Below, piece after piece: positions 1-7,500 of a DNA stretch of 64,000 nucleotides (position 1 is the first letter of the stretch; each line of letters starts with the position of its first letter). The notes beneath the pieces are model-generated. The model was not told the DNA's origin. It was given only the letters and a program-made list of their open reading frames with translations, and ran no database searches. This stretch comes from a bacterium (GTDB taxonomy: Bacteria > Actinomycetota > Acidimicrobiia > Spongiisociales > UBA5794). The stretch spans positions 1 through 64,000 of the forward strand of contig JAAETI010000304.1 of the NCBI GenBank assembly GCA_024228555.1, written 5' to 3'. Both the position numbers and the translations under genes were made by a program.

Positions 1-168
1 GGTTAGGCAGGCGACGACATGGTCGGCTAGGCAGCCGAAGACATGGTCGGCTAGGCAGCCGAAGACATGGTCGGCTAGGCAGCCGAAGACATGGTCGGCT
101 AGGCAGCCGAAGACATGGTCGGCTAGGCAGCCGAAGACATGGCCGGCTAGGCAGCCGAAGACATGGCC
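1..168. repeat. 24-bp tandem repeat array, 7 copies
   Basis: Seven head-to-tail copies of a 24-base unit run from the window edge to 168, followed by a broken eighth. The unit contains GGCTAGGCAGCC and GAAGACATGG. The first copy differs at three positions, copies 6 and 7 share one T-to-C change, and the middle copies are identical. The period is a multiple of three, but one plus frame has TAG in every unit; the minus strand would read an 8-residue repeat. The array is cut by the window edge, so I cannot say whether it is intergenic or the end of a gene. Confidence 0.9.
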
Positions 169-444
169 GGCTAAGCATATGCGGCTGGACGACTGCACTG
201 TGCGTGGTCGTCGAGCTGTTGTCGGCTAGATCGCCAGTGGCTTGCTGCACTATCGCCGGTACCTAGTCCCTGCAGTCGATTTTGGCGAGTAGTCATCCTG
301 TCATGGGGTCTCTAGGGCCACAGGTCCCTACCCATTATGGGTCTTCTCTGAACACTATCTGCGTTTGTTTCGCTCAAGTCCCCTTCGATTTCGGACGATA
401 CCCAGCGTGTTCGAAAAGACTACGCACTGTAGGGGTCCGGAAAT
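169..444. other. gap without a convincing gene
   Basis: Between the 24-bp repeat array and the CAP-domain gene I see no coding sequence with recognisable protein features; short open frames here overlap one another and have no family signature. The last part presumably holds the promoter and leader of the CAP gene. AGGGG at 431-434 and following bases is a possible weak ribosome binding site, 9 bases before the ATG at 445. Confidence 0.4.
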
Positions 445-1068
445 ATGGCTGCGCTGGCCAGACGATTTGCATCAGTTCTTCTCACCACCGTCATGGTGGT
501 TGGCCTCATGGCACCAGCTGCCTCGGCCGCATCGTATGAGAGCGATGCACTTGCTCTGCTCAACGAAGCCCGGGCGGCCAATGGTTTGGCCCCCGTGGCG
601 ATGCACTCGGATCTGACCGACGACGCCCAGGCGTGGTCACAGCACCTGCAGTCGCAAGGCTCGTTGTCACACAACCCGAATCTTGGCTCGGTCACCACCG
701 GGTGGGACAAGCTCGGGGAGAACGTTGGCGTCGGCGTCAGCATGGAGTCCCTTCACAACGCGTTCATGAGTTCTTCAGGGCACCGCCGCAACATCCTTGG
801 TGACTACAACTACGTGGGTATAGCCGTGGTCGAGGAGACATCGTCGAAGTTATGGGTCACCGTTGTGTTCATGAAGACGCTCGATGCGGCACCGGTTGTG
901 ACTGACGATCCTGAGCCATACGCCAATCAGGAAACCGCCACCGTTGATGAACAGCCGATAGCCGCCGCACCCCGTACTGCTGCACCCGCAGCCCCGTCGG
1001 TTGCCATTCCGGCCCCCGCCGTCAAGATCGTGATGGTCTCAAACGGCGCTTCGCCCATCGCCATCTAA
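445..1068 (+). CDS. secreted CAP-domain (SCP/PR1-like) protein
   Basis: A 207-residue exported protein. Residues 1-29 form a signal peptide (Arg-Arg, then a hydrophobic stretch ending ASAA). Residues 32-145 form a CAP/SCP-like domain with the expected landmarks: His76 in SLSHNP, GENVG at 91-95 and SGHRRNIL at 111-118, whose His is the second cavity histidine of the family. The last 60 residues are a Pro/Ala-rich tail with no lipobox or sortase signal. Bacterial CAP proteins are extracellular and of mostly unknown biochemical role. The stop codon overlaps that of the convergent ThiF gene within CTAA at 1065-1068. Confidence 0.88.
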   Translation: MAALARRFASVLLTTVMVVGLMAPAASAASYESDALALLNEARAANGLAPVAMHSDLTDDAQAWSQHLQSQGSLSHNPNLGSVTTGWDKLGENVGVGVSMESLHNAFMSSSGHRRNILGDYNYVGIAVVEETSSKLWVTVVFMKTLDAAPVVTDDPEPYANQETATVDEQPIAAAPRTAAPAAPSVAIPAPAVKIVMVSNGASPIAI

Positions 1069-2198
1069 CCCTCGGTCGTCAGCTCCGGCGGTTCTTGCCC
1101 GCAAGCCGGGCACTGTCGATCTCTCTGTAGCCGCACCACATGTGTCGATTGATCCAATCCGTCATAGGTGAGCAGCTTGCCTACCAGTGGCTCACCGATC
1201 CCGAGTATCAGCTTCAGGACCTCAGTCGCCTGCATGCTGCCGATCACCCCAGGGAGCACACCGAAGACCCCAGCTTGCGTGCAATTGGGGGCAAGATCAG
1301 CAGGCGGTGGCGCAGGGAACACGCATCGATAACAGGCGCTCTCGTGAGGCTGGAAAACCGCCACTTGGCCCTCGAAGCGAAAAACCGACCCATGGACGAC
1401 AGGGGTGTCAAGGTGCATCGACGCATCGTTGATGAGGTATCGGGTGGCGAAGTTGTCGGTACCGTCCACGATTACGTCGAACCCTGACAGCAGATCCAAG
1501 GCGTTGCCACCGTCGAGCCGCACTTGCCTGGCGAGCACCTTGACTCCCGGATTGATGGCGCTGATCCGGTCTGCCGCTGAGTCGATCTTGGGTCGTCCCT
1601 CGTCCTTGGTCGTGTGCAAGATCTGGCGTTGGAGATTCGATAGCTCGACGGCGTCATCATCGACAAGCCCAATTGTGCCGATGCCGGCAGCCGCGAGATA
1701 CAGGGCGACGGGAGAGCCGAGTCCACCGGCGCCGACGATGACGATCGAGGCGTTGAGAAGCCGCTGCTGACCTGAGGTGCCGACGGATGGCATCACGATG
1801 TGTCTGGCGTAGCGGCGCCGGTCCGCCTCGCTGAGTGCGGTGTCGCTCTTGGTTGGGAAGCCGGCCGCCATCCAGCGCTTGATGCCGCCCGCCAAGGAAA
1901 CGACGTTGGAGTACCCGGAATCCTCGAGCATTGCTGTGGCGATCGCCGAGCGGTCTCCGACCGCACAGTAGGCGACGATCGGTGTTGCAGGGTCGGCTGC
2001 CACAGTGCCGATCCTCGCACCAAGTTGACTCAGCGGAATCGGTATCGCGTTGGGGAGAAGCCCAAGTGCATGCTCGTGTGGCTCGCGCACATCGATGAGC
2101 ACTCCGTGATCGGTGTCGAGATCGTCGGGTGAGACCTCGGTGACCCGGGCTTTGGCCTCGAGCAGCATGCGCAGATAGTCGTCCATGATGGACCTCAC
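1065..2198 (-). CDS. rhodanese-ThiF/MoeB fusion, sulfur-carrier adenylyltransferase
   Basis: A 377-residue protein likely to adenylate (and possibly sulfurate) the C-terminus of a MoaD/ThiS-type sulfur carrier for molybdopterin or thiazole synthesis. Residues 20-115 are a rhodanese domain with the persulfide loop CAVGDRS at Cys78. Residues 125-377 are a ThiF/MoeB domain with the nucleotide loop GAGGLGS at 156-162, Cys306 in APNCTQAGV, and a structural zinc site made by CxxC at 289/292 and 363/366. The usual MoeZ/MoeBR order is ThiF then rhodanese; here the rhodanese comes first. No MoaD or ThiS gene is nearby. The start is GTG at 2198; ATG at 2186 is an alternative. moeZ/moeB-like, exact substrate unknown. 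Confidence 0.88.
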   Translation of the reverse strand: MRSIMDDYLRMLLEAKARVTEVSPDDLDTDHGVLIDVREPHEHALGLLPNAIPIPLSQLGARIGTVAADPATPIVAYCAVGDRSAIATAMLEDSGYSNVVSLAGGIKRWMAAGFPTKSDTALSEADRRRYARHIVMPSVGTSGQQRLLNASIVIVGAGGLGSPVALYLAAAGIGTIGLVDDDAVELSNLQRQILHTTKDEGRPKIDSAADRISAINPGVKVLARQVRLDGGNALDLLSGFDVIVDGTDNFATRYLINDASMHLDTPVVHGSVFRFEGQVAVFQPHESACYRCVFPAPPPADLAPNCTQAGVFGVLPGVIGSMQATEVLKLILGIGEPLVGKLLTYDGLDQSTHVVRLQRDRQCPACGQEPPELTTEG

Positions 2199-2230
2199 CG
2201 TAGTGGTTTCGCCCGTTCTCGAGGACGGGT

Positions 2231-2992
2231 CTATGCAGTGATTGCGCTGACGAGCTGGGGGAGGATCTCGCCTGCCATTCCGTCGAGCCGGAGCGAGGCG
2301 AGGCTATCGAGGTCGGTTGGCGAGTTGTTGATGATGATAAAGGTGTCGCCGCGGGATGCGATTTCGAGCGGGATATACGCAGCGGGGTAAACCGAGAGGC
2401 TCGATCCAACCGAGACCACCGCATCGGCTTGCTCGACCCACATGTTGGCGCGCTCGAGTTCGCGATGGGGCAGGACCTCGCCAAAGAACACGATGGTGGA
2501 TTTGAGGATGCCGCCACAGTGGTCACAATGCGGATCGATGTCGCCATCGGACCAACGCTGTTCGATTTCCTTGGGCTCGTGGGGGGCACCGCACTGGACG
2601 CAGGCGATGCCGTCACCGTTCCCGTGGAGTTCGGCGATCGCCTCCTGGGGGAGTCCGGCTGCTTGATGGAGCCCATCAATGTTTTGGGTGACACAGCCAA
2701 TGAGTTTGCCTGAGTTCCAGAGATCAGCGACGGCGGTGTGGGCTCCGTTCGGCTCGGCATTGCCAAACATCTTGGGGAACCGTGTGGCCCAAGCGCGGAT
2801 TCGGACTTTGCTGTCGGCGAGATAGCGATCGAGTTGGAAGTCCTCTGGTGAGAGCTTGGTCCATATCCCCTCGGTTCCACGGAAATCGGGGATACCCGAT
2901 TCGGTGGATATGCCTGCTCCGGTGAAGACCAAGATGCGCTTGGCGTCCAGGAGTAGACGTGCGGCATAAGCAAGGTCCTGGCTCATCCCCAC
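2231..2992 (-). CDS. cobB: SIR2-family NAD-dependent protein deacylase
   Basis: A 253-residue sirtuin, close to the usual size of a bacterial CobB. It should remove acyl groups from protein lysines using NAD+, giving nicotinamide and O-acyl-ADP-ribose. Visible motifs are the NAD-binding GAGIST..GIPDFRG at 25-39, TQNIDGLH at 102-109, catalytic His123 in ELHG, and the zinc-binding CVQC (131/134) and CDHC (156/159). It lies 32 bases upstream of, and in the same direction as, the rhodanese-ThiF gene, so the two may be co-transcribed. In a genome with propionyl-CoA metabolism a sirtuin could control acyl-CoA enzymes; this is inference. Confidence 0.93.
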   Translation of the reverse strand: MGMSQDLAYAARLLLDAKRILVFTGAGISTESGIPDFRGTEGIWTKLSPEDFQLDRYLADSKVRIRAWATRFPKMFGNAEPNGAHTAVADLWNSGKLIGCVTQNIDGLHQAAGLPQEAIAELHGNGDGIACVQCGAPHEPKEIEQRWSDGDIDPHCDHCGGILKSTIVFFGEVLPHRELERANMWVEQADAVVSVGSSLSVYPAAYIPLEIASRGDTFIIINNSPTDLDSLASLRLDGMAGEILPQLVSAITA

Positions 2993-3064
2993 ACGCTATC
3001 AGACCGAATGGTCCCTCAAGAAAACGAGCAGGGTCTGGATCGTGAGGGGGAATGCTGCTTCTGT

Positions 3065-3123
3065 CAATCCCCCCTTGATGGGGGGATCGGTCGGGCGTAG
3101 CCCGAACGAGGGGGGTGAAGACG
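3065..3123. repeat. 59-bp direct repeat, copy 1
   Basis: Identical to 3203-3261, with the copies 138 bases apart. Each copy contains two hairpins: TCCCCCC/GGGGGGA with a 5-base loop (3068-3086) and TCGGGC/GCCCGA with a 3-base loop (3091-3105). The sequence after each copy is also partly alike (ACGGGACG ... CCCCCTC), so the true unit is probably a degenerate tandem repeat of about 138 bases. Confidence 0.9.
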
Positions 3124-3202
3124 TGATCTGCCAACGGGACGAGGGCATGTCTTCCCCCTCCCGGATTAGTCCCTCCCACAAGGGGAGGGCTGCTTCGCAA
3201 CG

Positions 3203-3261
3203 CAATCCCCCCTTGATGGGGGGATCGGTCGGGCGTAGCCCGAACGAGGGGGGTGAAGACG
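3203..3261. repeat. 59-bp direct repeat, copy 2
   Basis: Second identical copy of the block at 3065-3123. It is followed by a CTCTCCC..GGGGAGAG hairpin near 3336-3354, while copy 1 is followed by a CCCTCCC..GGGGAGGG hairpin near 3171-3188. These follow the same plan with different sequence. Confidence 0.9.
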
Positions 3262-3396
3262 CAAACATCCGACGGGACGTGTGCACCCTTTCCCCCTCAC
3301 GGTCTGGTCTCTCTCTTTGGTCGGTCCCAGCCCTGCTCTCCCACCAGGGGAGAGCTAGAAGACAAGTAATCCTTCCTTGATGCGTGACGGGGCCTA

Positions 3397-3906
3397 CTAC
3401 CGGTGGGCTTTGCATACCCAGTGGCTGGGGCCGCCGTTGTCGAGCAACCAGGCGGCAACTGCGATGTTGGCAAACGGGTCGAACACGTCTGCGCCCTTCC
3501 AGCCTGCGGCGGCGGCTCGGTCCGGCCAGAGGCTGCCGAGGTGCTGGAAGAGTCCGCTTGCCGAACTGATGGGGTTCTTGGCCTGAGGGTCGCCATGTGA
3601 TTCGCATTCAATGATGCGGAGCGCCCAATCGACCCGGTCGTATTCGAAGTACCTGTCGACAACGGGACGCCATCTCGCAACGGCCCAGGTGAACTCGCCG
3701 GAGCTGTCGCCGTATGGGCCGTTGGTCAAGCGCAGCTCGACAAGCATTTGCTCATGGCGTTGCTCGGCGATTTCTCGTTGGGACTGGCGATACGCGTTGC
3801 GCGCATCGGATAGCTCAGGCGGTGCGGTTGCGGACGCTGCGGTTGGCAGCGCCAGCAACGCAGTTGTCAGCAGGATTGCTGTGATTCTTCTCTTCATTGC
3901 ACGCAT
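3397..3906 (-). CDS. small secreted lytic transglycosylase-like protein (SLT fold)
   Basis: A 169-residue exported protein. Residues 1-26 are a signal peptide (MRAMKRR followed by a hydrophobic core ending ASA). Residues 30-60 are charged and probably helical. Residues 90-169 resemble the goose-lysozyme/SLT fold: the catalytic Glu is probably Glu102 in IIECESHGDP, followed by the SSASGLFQ segment and W..A..NIAVAAWLLD. It should cleave glycan strands of peptidoglycan. The frame stays open to a start at 3945, but the signal peptide favours ATG 3906 or ATG 3897. There is no LysM or other wall-binding domain. Confidence 0.8.
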   Translation of the reverse strand: MRAMKRRITAILLTTALLALPTAASATAPPELSDARNAYRQSQREIAEQRHEQMLVELRLTNGPYGDSSGEFTWAVARWRPVVDRYFEYDRVDWALRIIECESHGDPQAKNPISSASGLFQHLGSLWPDRAAAAGWKGADVFDPFANIAVAAWLLDNGGPSHWVCKAHR

Positions 3907-3951
3907 CAACTTTGGCTCTGGGGTGATTGGGCACACGCTGCCCAACAGGAA

Positions 3952-3974
3952 GACCCGGCGATGATCGCCGGGTC
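3952..3974. terminator. hairpin between two minus-strand genes
   Basis: GACCCGGCGAT pairs with ATCGCCGGGTC (11 bp, almost no loop in the perfect form). It lies just downstream of the stop of the gene at 3990-4439 and upstream of the transglycosylase gene. It has no clear T-run, so it may end the upstream transcript weakly or act as an RNA-stability hairpin. Confidence 0.45.
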
Positions 3975-3989
3975 GGGTCGGATTGTAGG

Positions 3990-4439
3990 TCAGGTTGACG
4001 GGCTACCTGGCGTTTCTGGGTGTTGTCGTCTCAGGTCTGGGGGGAGCAGCCGGATTTGGATGTTGTTGAGGCGGGGGATCCTGGTGCGGACGTAGATGTG
4101 GCCGGCACGGACGTGGACGAGGTTGGCTCTGACGAGGACGTGGAGGTGGGTGGGTCGGCGGAGGGAGCGGCCGCGCGTTGCGGCGGTGGCGAGTCGCATC
4201 ATGTCGGCGACCGCTCCCGGGCCGATTGTGGCGGTCCAATAGAGCCGGATGTAGGGGTGGTTGGTTGGGTACGTTGTGAGCTCGGGATTGGTGGATTCCC
4301 ATGGCAGGGGTCGGATGATTGCTCTTTGGGTTGCGGTGGTGCGGAGTGGTTTCGCGGCAGCACCCGAGTTGGGCGCTGATTCCACAACGACGGGAGGACG
4401 ACTGTCGTGGGTCTCGGGTGCTGCCGTGATCTGATCCAT
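3990..4439 (-). CDS. conserved-looking small protein of unknown function
   Basis: A 149-residue protein. The first 50 residues are Pro/Thr/Arg-rich and probably disordered. Residues 50-130 form a compact basic region starting YPTNHPYIRLYWTATIGPG, with Ala- and Arg-rich helices and a final strand-like stretch VRAGHIYVRTRIPRL. The pattern of hydrophobic residues looks like a real folded domain, possibly nucleic-acid binding, but I recognise no named family. The ATG at 4439 fits a leaderless transcript (see promoter entry). The frame also runs 2 codons further to TTG 4445. The opposite-strand open frame here is a shadow. Confidence 0.6.
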   Translation of the reverse strand: MDQITAAPETHDSRPPVVVESAPNSGAAAKPLRTTATQRAIIRPLPWESTNPELTTYPTNHPYIRLYWTATIGPGAVADMMRLATAATRGRSLRRPTHLHVLVRANLVHVRAGHIYVRTRIPRLNNIQIRLLPPDLRRQHPETPGSPST

Positions 4440-4445
4440 GCACAA

Positions 4446-4475
4446 GTAATATCAAAAAACGTTAAACAACGTCAA
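4446..4475 (-). promoter_or_regulatory. promoter placing transcription start at the ATG (leaderless)
   Basis: On the minus strand TTGACG (4475-4470) and TATTAC (4451-4446) are 18 bases apart in a locally A/T-rich stretch. Transcription should start 6-7 bases after the -10 box, which is exactly the A of the ATG at 4439. There is no Shine-Dalgarno sequence. Leaderless mRNAs are common in actinobacteria. Confidence 0.55.
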
Positions 4476-4926
4476 GTGATGTGAGTGAGAGCGCGAAAAG
4501 AATAGTTTGGGGGACGGATGAGTGGATCAGTGATCCGAAGGATGAACGAGAGTATCCGCGGGCAGCCGGCCCAATTGGTAGATTTGGGTTGGCTCGATCA
4601 CGCTTTCCCCCCTGGTGGACATAAGCAGAGTGAGCGCTGCCGAGTCCGGAGAGCGATGTGTTCGGGGCAATGTCATCGTGCAGCGGAGATCACTTTGGTG
4701 TGTACTGGGTTTGTTGGAGGCTTGTTCTATTGGTTTCCAATCAGCTATTCGCAGCTTGAAGCCATGAGCTTTGACGTAGATGATCGCGTCCATGCCGACG
4801 ACTGATGGCTCGGACTAGAGAGCGATTGGGTCGGTTGCATGTCAGCGGACGGATATGATTTCACCTCAGTCTCAGAGGCCATGGCACCAGCCGGAGGGGT
4901 GAGTCCCTTTTGGTGGCGTAGCGCGC
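4476..4926. other. gap between divergent genes, no gene seen
   Basis: About 450 bases with only short open frames on both strands, none with a signal peptide, domain or good ribosome binding site. The left end holds the promoter of the minus-strand small protein. The right end leads into the arginase-family gene. Confidence 0.5.
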
Positions 4927-4932
4927 TAAATT
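4927..4932 (+). promoter_or_regulatory. -10 box TAAATT of a probable leaderless gene
   Basis: TAAATT lies 6 bases before the ATG at 4939 and fits the actinobacterial TANNNT rule, which would put the first transcribed base at the start codon. No purine-rich ribosome binding site precedes the ATG. I see no good -35 box. Confidence 0.4.
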
Positions 4933-4938
4933 TCGCCC

Positions 4939-5670
4939 ATGACCACACTTGCCGTTCCGTTCTTCATGGGAGACGCGATGCCGGGGTTTGCGGTCCCCGA
5001 GCCGCACGAGATCTTGGATCCGCAGCTGCCCGACGCCGACCCGCAACATCGCATGGCTGTGCTGTACAACGAGTTGGCCGGTTGGGTCGCCAAGACGGAT
5101 GACCCAGTTGTCTACGCAGGGGACTGTGTCAGCACCATCGGGGTCCTCGCTGGTCTGCAACGCCGTCGCGTCAACCCATCTCTGCTGTTTTTCGACGCAC
5201 ACGGGGACTTCCACACATGGGAGACCAGCCAGTCCGGGTTCATCGGCGGGATGCCGCTGGCGATGCTGACCGGGCGCGGCGAGCAAACGATCGTGGCCGG
5301 AGCGGGTCTCACGACGCTGTCCGATGAGCGGGTTGTTCTTGTCGACGGTCGGGATCTCGACCTTGGTGAGGACGAGGCAGTCGCCACGGCCGGGATCGAT
5401 CATCAATCTGTCGCCGACTTGGTTGACCACGTTCCCGATGGCCCGCTGTATGTGCATGTCGATGGTGATGTTGTCGATCCGAACGACATGCCGGCTATGA
5501 ACTACCCGGCCCCGAATGGACCATCGCTAGCAGAGGTACGGCAGGCGATGATCAGTCTCCAGGCAACCGGACGTGTCGTCGCATTCTCGGTGTCTTCGTG
5601 GAATCCAGCGCTCCCCGGTGCCGATGTCGCGGCCGCTGCAACGGCGCACCTCGCCGCACCGTTTCTCTAG
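4939..5670 (+). CDS. arginase/ureohydrolase-family protein
   Basis: A 243-residue member of the arginase/agmatinase/formiminoglutamase superfamily of binuclear Mn hydrolases. Metal-binding motifs are DAHGDFHT at 86-93 and VDGDVVDP around 174-181. The first motif, normally GGDHS with a metal-binding His, reads AGDCVST with Cys63 in that place. Some arginase-like subfamilies have this change, so activity is possible but metal content may differ. The protein is shorter than arginase (about 300 residues). Substrate cannot be told from sequence. It converges on the ABC transporter gene with only 3 bases between the stops. Confidence 0.82.
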   Translation: MTTLAVPFFMGDAMPGFAVPEPHEILDPQLPDADPQHRMAVLYNELAGWVAKTDDPVVYAGDCVSTIGVLAGLQRRRVNPSLLFFDAHGDFHTWETSQSGFIGGMPLAMLTGRGEQTIVAGAGLTTLSDERVVLVDGRDLDLGEDEAVATAGIDHQSVADLVDHVPDGPLYVHVDGDVVDPNDMPAMNYPAPNGPSLAEVRQAMISLQATGRVVAFSVSSWNPALPGADVAAAATAHLAAPFL

Positions 5671-5673
5671 GTC

Positions 5674-7443
5674 CTACTCAACTGCCTCGCCGGTCTGTAC
5701 CCGCCACAGCGCTGCATAGGATCCGTTGGATTCGATCAGCTCCTCGTGTGTACCCGACTCCACAACCTTGCCGCGCTCCATCACATGGATCACGTCGGCA
5801 TGACGAATCGTCGAAAGACGATGGGCAATCACCACAGTCGAGCGGTCGACGACGAGGCGCGCCAATGACCGCTGGATCGCCGCCTCGGTCTCGTTGTCGA
5901 CCGAAGAGGTGGCTTCGTCAAGGATGAGGATTGGGGGGTCCATCAAGACTGCTCTAGCGATGGATAGACGTTGGCGTTGTCCACCGGACAGCTTCTGACC
6001 CCGCTCTCCGACGATGGTGTCGTAACCCTCCGGCAGCTCCATGACGAATCGATGCGCCTCGGCCACCTCAGCAGCGTGGCGGATTTGATCTTGGGTGGCG
6101 TCTGGTCTGCCGTAGGCGATGTTGTCTCGGACTGTTCCGTGGAACAAGAACACATCCTGGCCAACTACCGCCATGGCTTGGCGGAGGCTGTGGAACTCCA
6201 GCGACCTGACGTCATGACCGTCGATCCTGATGGCCCCATCGGTCACGTCGTAGAGACGCAGCAGCAACTTGATCAGAGTCGTCTTACCGGAGCCGGTTGC
6301 CCCCACGAACGCCGTCGTGGCACCTGGTGCGAGGTCGAGGTCGATGCCAAACAGCACCGGGTAGCCGGGGCGGTAGGCAAAGCCAACGTCATCGAACTCG
6401 ATGCGACCATTCACATCGGCTCGGTCCAACTCGCCGTCTCCAGAAACAATCTCAGCGGGGGTGTCGAGAACATCGAGTATGCGATTGGTTGAGGCCATCG
6501 CTCGTTGATACAGGTCGAAGGTCTGGCCGAGCCGGGTAAGCGGCCACAGGAGGCGTTGAGTAAGGAACACCATCGTGCTGTAGGCACCAACGGCAAGACG
6601 ATCGTCGAGGGTCAGGAAACCACCCCACAGCAGCGTTGCGGTGAAGCCGAGCAGGACGACGATGCGGATCAGCGGGGAGAACGCCGCACTGAGGGTGATG
6701 GCGCTGCGGTTCGCTTCCCGGTAGTGCTCACTCTCCTCGGTGACCCGATCGATCTCCCTGTCCTCCGAGGTGAACGCTTTGATGGTGGCGATACCTCCGA
6801 GGTTGTTGGCGAGGAGGCTGCTGATCGCCCCGGCGGCCTCACGGACCCGGGCATACCGAGGCTCCATGCGTTTCTGGAACCGGAATGAACCCCACAGAAT
6901 CAGTGGGATCGGGAGGAAGGCCACCCAGGCGATGCTCGGTGCCAAGACAAAGAACATGAACCCGATCAGCACCACGGTCGTGAGCACCTGGAGAACCTCG
7001 TTTGCTCCCGTATCCAAGAAGCGTTCGAGCTGGTTGACGTCGTCGTTGAGGATGGCCATGAGATTGCCCGTTGCCTGGTCCTCGAAATAGGCCATCTCCA
7101 GCTGCTGCATGTGGGCGTAGGCGTCGAGCCGCATCTCGTGCTGGATGGTCTGGGCGAGATTGCGCCAGGCGACCCCGAGGAGATACTCGAAGAGTGATTC
7201 GAGACCCCAGATGACGAACGTCAGGAACGTCAAAACCACCAGTTGGCTACGGGCCGTTTCGAAACCCCAGTTGGAGAGAAACGCTCCCTCCTTGTTCACT
7301 GCGATATCGACGGCCATTCCGATCAACACCGGGGGAGCGATATCGAATGCCTTGTTGAGGATGGACCATGTTGCGGCACGAATTAGGTTGCCACGGTGGG
7401 ATTCTGCGTATTGCCAGAGACGGCGGAGCGGAGCTTGTTCCAT
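5674..7443 (-). CDS. ABC exporter, fused permease and ATPase
   Basis: A 589-residue half-transporter of the MsbA/multidrug type, expected to work as a homodimer (or with an unlinked partner) in the cytoplasmic membrane. Residues 15-315 form a six-helix transmembrane domain. The C-terminal 250 residues form an ATPase with Walker [10 protein letters not shown], signature LSGGQRQR, Walker [11 protein letters not shown] and the H-loop [10 protein letters not shown]. The frame extends to GTG 7455, but AGGGTGA just before suits ATG 7443 as the start. The exported substrate is unknown: lipid, peptide or drug. It is divergent from the Lon-domain gene with a shared promoter region of about 57 bases. 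Confidence 0.92.
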   Translation of the reverse strand: MEQAPLRRLWQYAESHRGNLIRAATWSILNKAFDIAPPVLIGMAVDIAVNKEGAFLSNWGFETARSQLVVLTFLTFVIWGLESLFEYLLGVAWRNLAQTIQHEMRLDAYAHMQQLEMAYFEDQATGNLMAILNDDVNQLERFLDTGANEVLQVLTTVVLIGFMFFVLAPSIAWVAFLPIPLILWGSFRFQKRMEPRYARVREAAGAISSLLANNLGGIATIKAFTSEDREIDRVTEESEHYREANRSAITLSAAFSPLIRIVVLLGFTATLLWGGFLTLDDRLAVGAYSTMVFLTQRLLWPLTRLGQTFDLYQRAMASTNRILDVLDTPAEIVSGDGELDRADVNGRIEFDDVGFAYRPGYPVLFGIDLDLAPGATTAFVGATGSGKTTLIKLLLRLYDVTDGAIRIDGHDVRSLEFHSLRQAMAVVGQDVFLFHGTVRDNIAYGRPDATQDQIRHAAEVAEAHRFVMELPEGYDTIVGERGQKLSGGQRQRLSIARAVLMDPPILILDEATSSVDNETEAAIQRSLARLVVDRSTVVIAHRLSTIRHADVIHVMERGKVVESGTHEELIESNGSYAALWRVQTGEAVE

Positions 7444-7488
7444 AGAGCCATTCACCCTAGACCGTCATCAACCGGCCGCTAGTTCGGC

Positions 7489-7494
7489 GATAAT
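7489..7494 (+). promoter_or_regulatory. -10 box GATAAT of a probable leaderless gene
   Basis: GATAAT ends 6 bases before the ATG at 7501, so RNA would start at the initiation codon. There is no ribosome binding site. The -35 region is poor. Confidence 0.35.
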
Positions 7495-7500
7495 TGTCTG

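Larger units (their letters stand above)
2993..3396. other. gene-free stretch filled by a palindromic repeat element
   Basis: About 400 bases separate the sirtuin start from the end of the transglycosylase gene. No open frame here has family features. Most of the stretch is repetitive: two identical 59-bp blocks, several G/C-rich hairpins, and a pair of 12-bp inverted repeats (3041-3052 and 3290-3301). See the separate repeat entries. Confidence 0.7.

Noticed and set aside
1-168. Possible CRISPR array
   Set aside because: The 24-base units are directly joined with no unique spacers, and there are no cas genes.
300-444. c-di-AMP riboswitch upstream of the CAP gene
   Set aside because: Such switches precede wall-hydrolase genes in actinobacteria, but I could not find the conserved core here or in the leader of the transglycosylase gene.
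1657-2973. 438-codon minus-strand open frame
   Set aside because: It crosses the sirtuin and ThiF genes in another frame, with Ser/Arg-rich low-quality sequence.
3065-3261. Insertion sequence
   Set aside because: No transposase frame lies within or beside the repeats; a small non-coding element fits better.
4518-4805. Small open frames on both strands in the gap before the arginase gene
   Set aside because: They lie opposite each other, have no ribosome binding site and no recognisable pattern.
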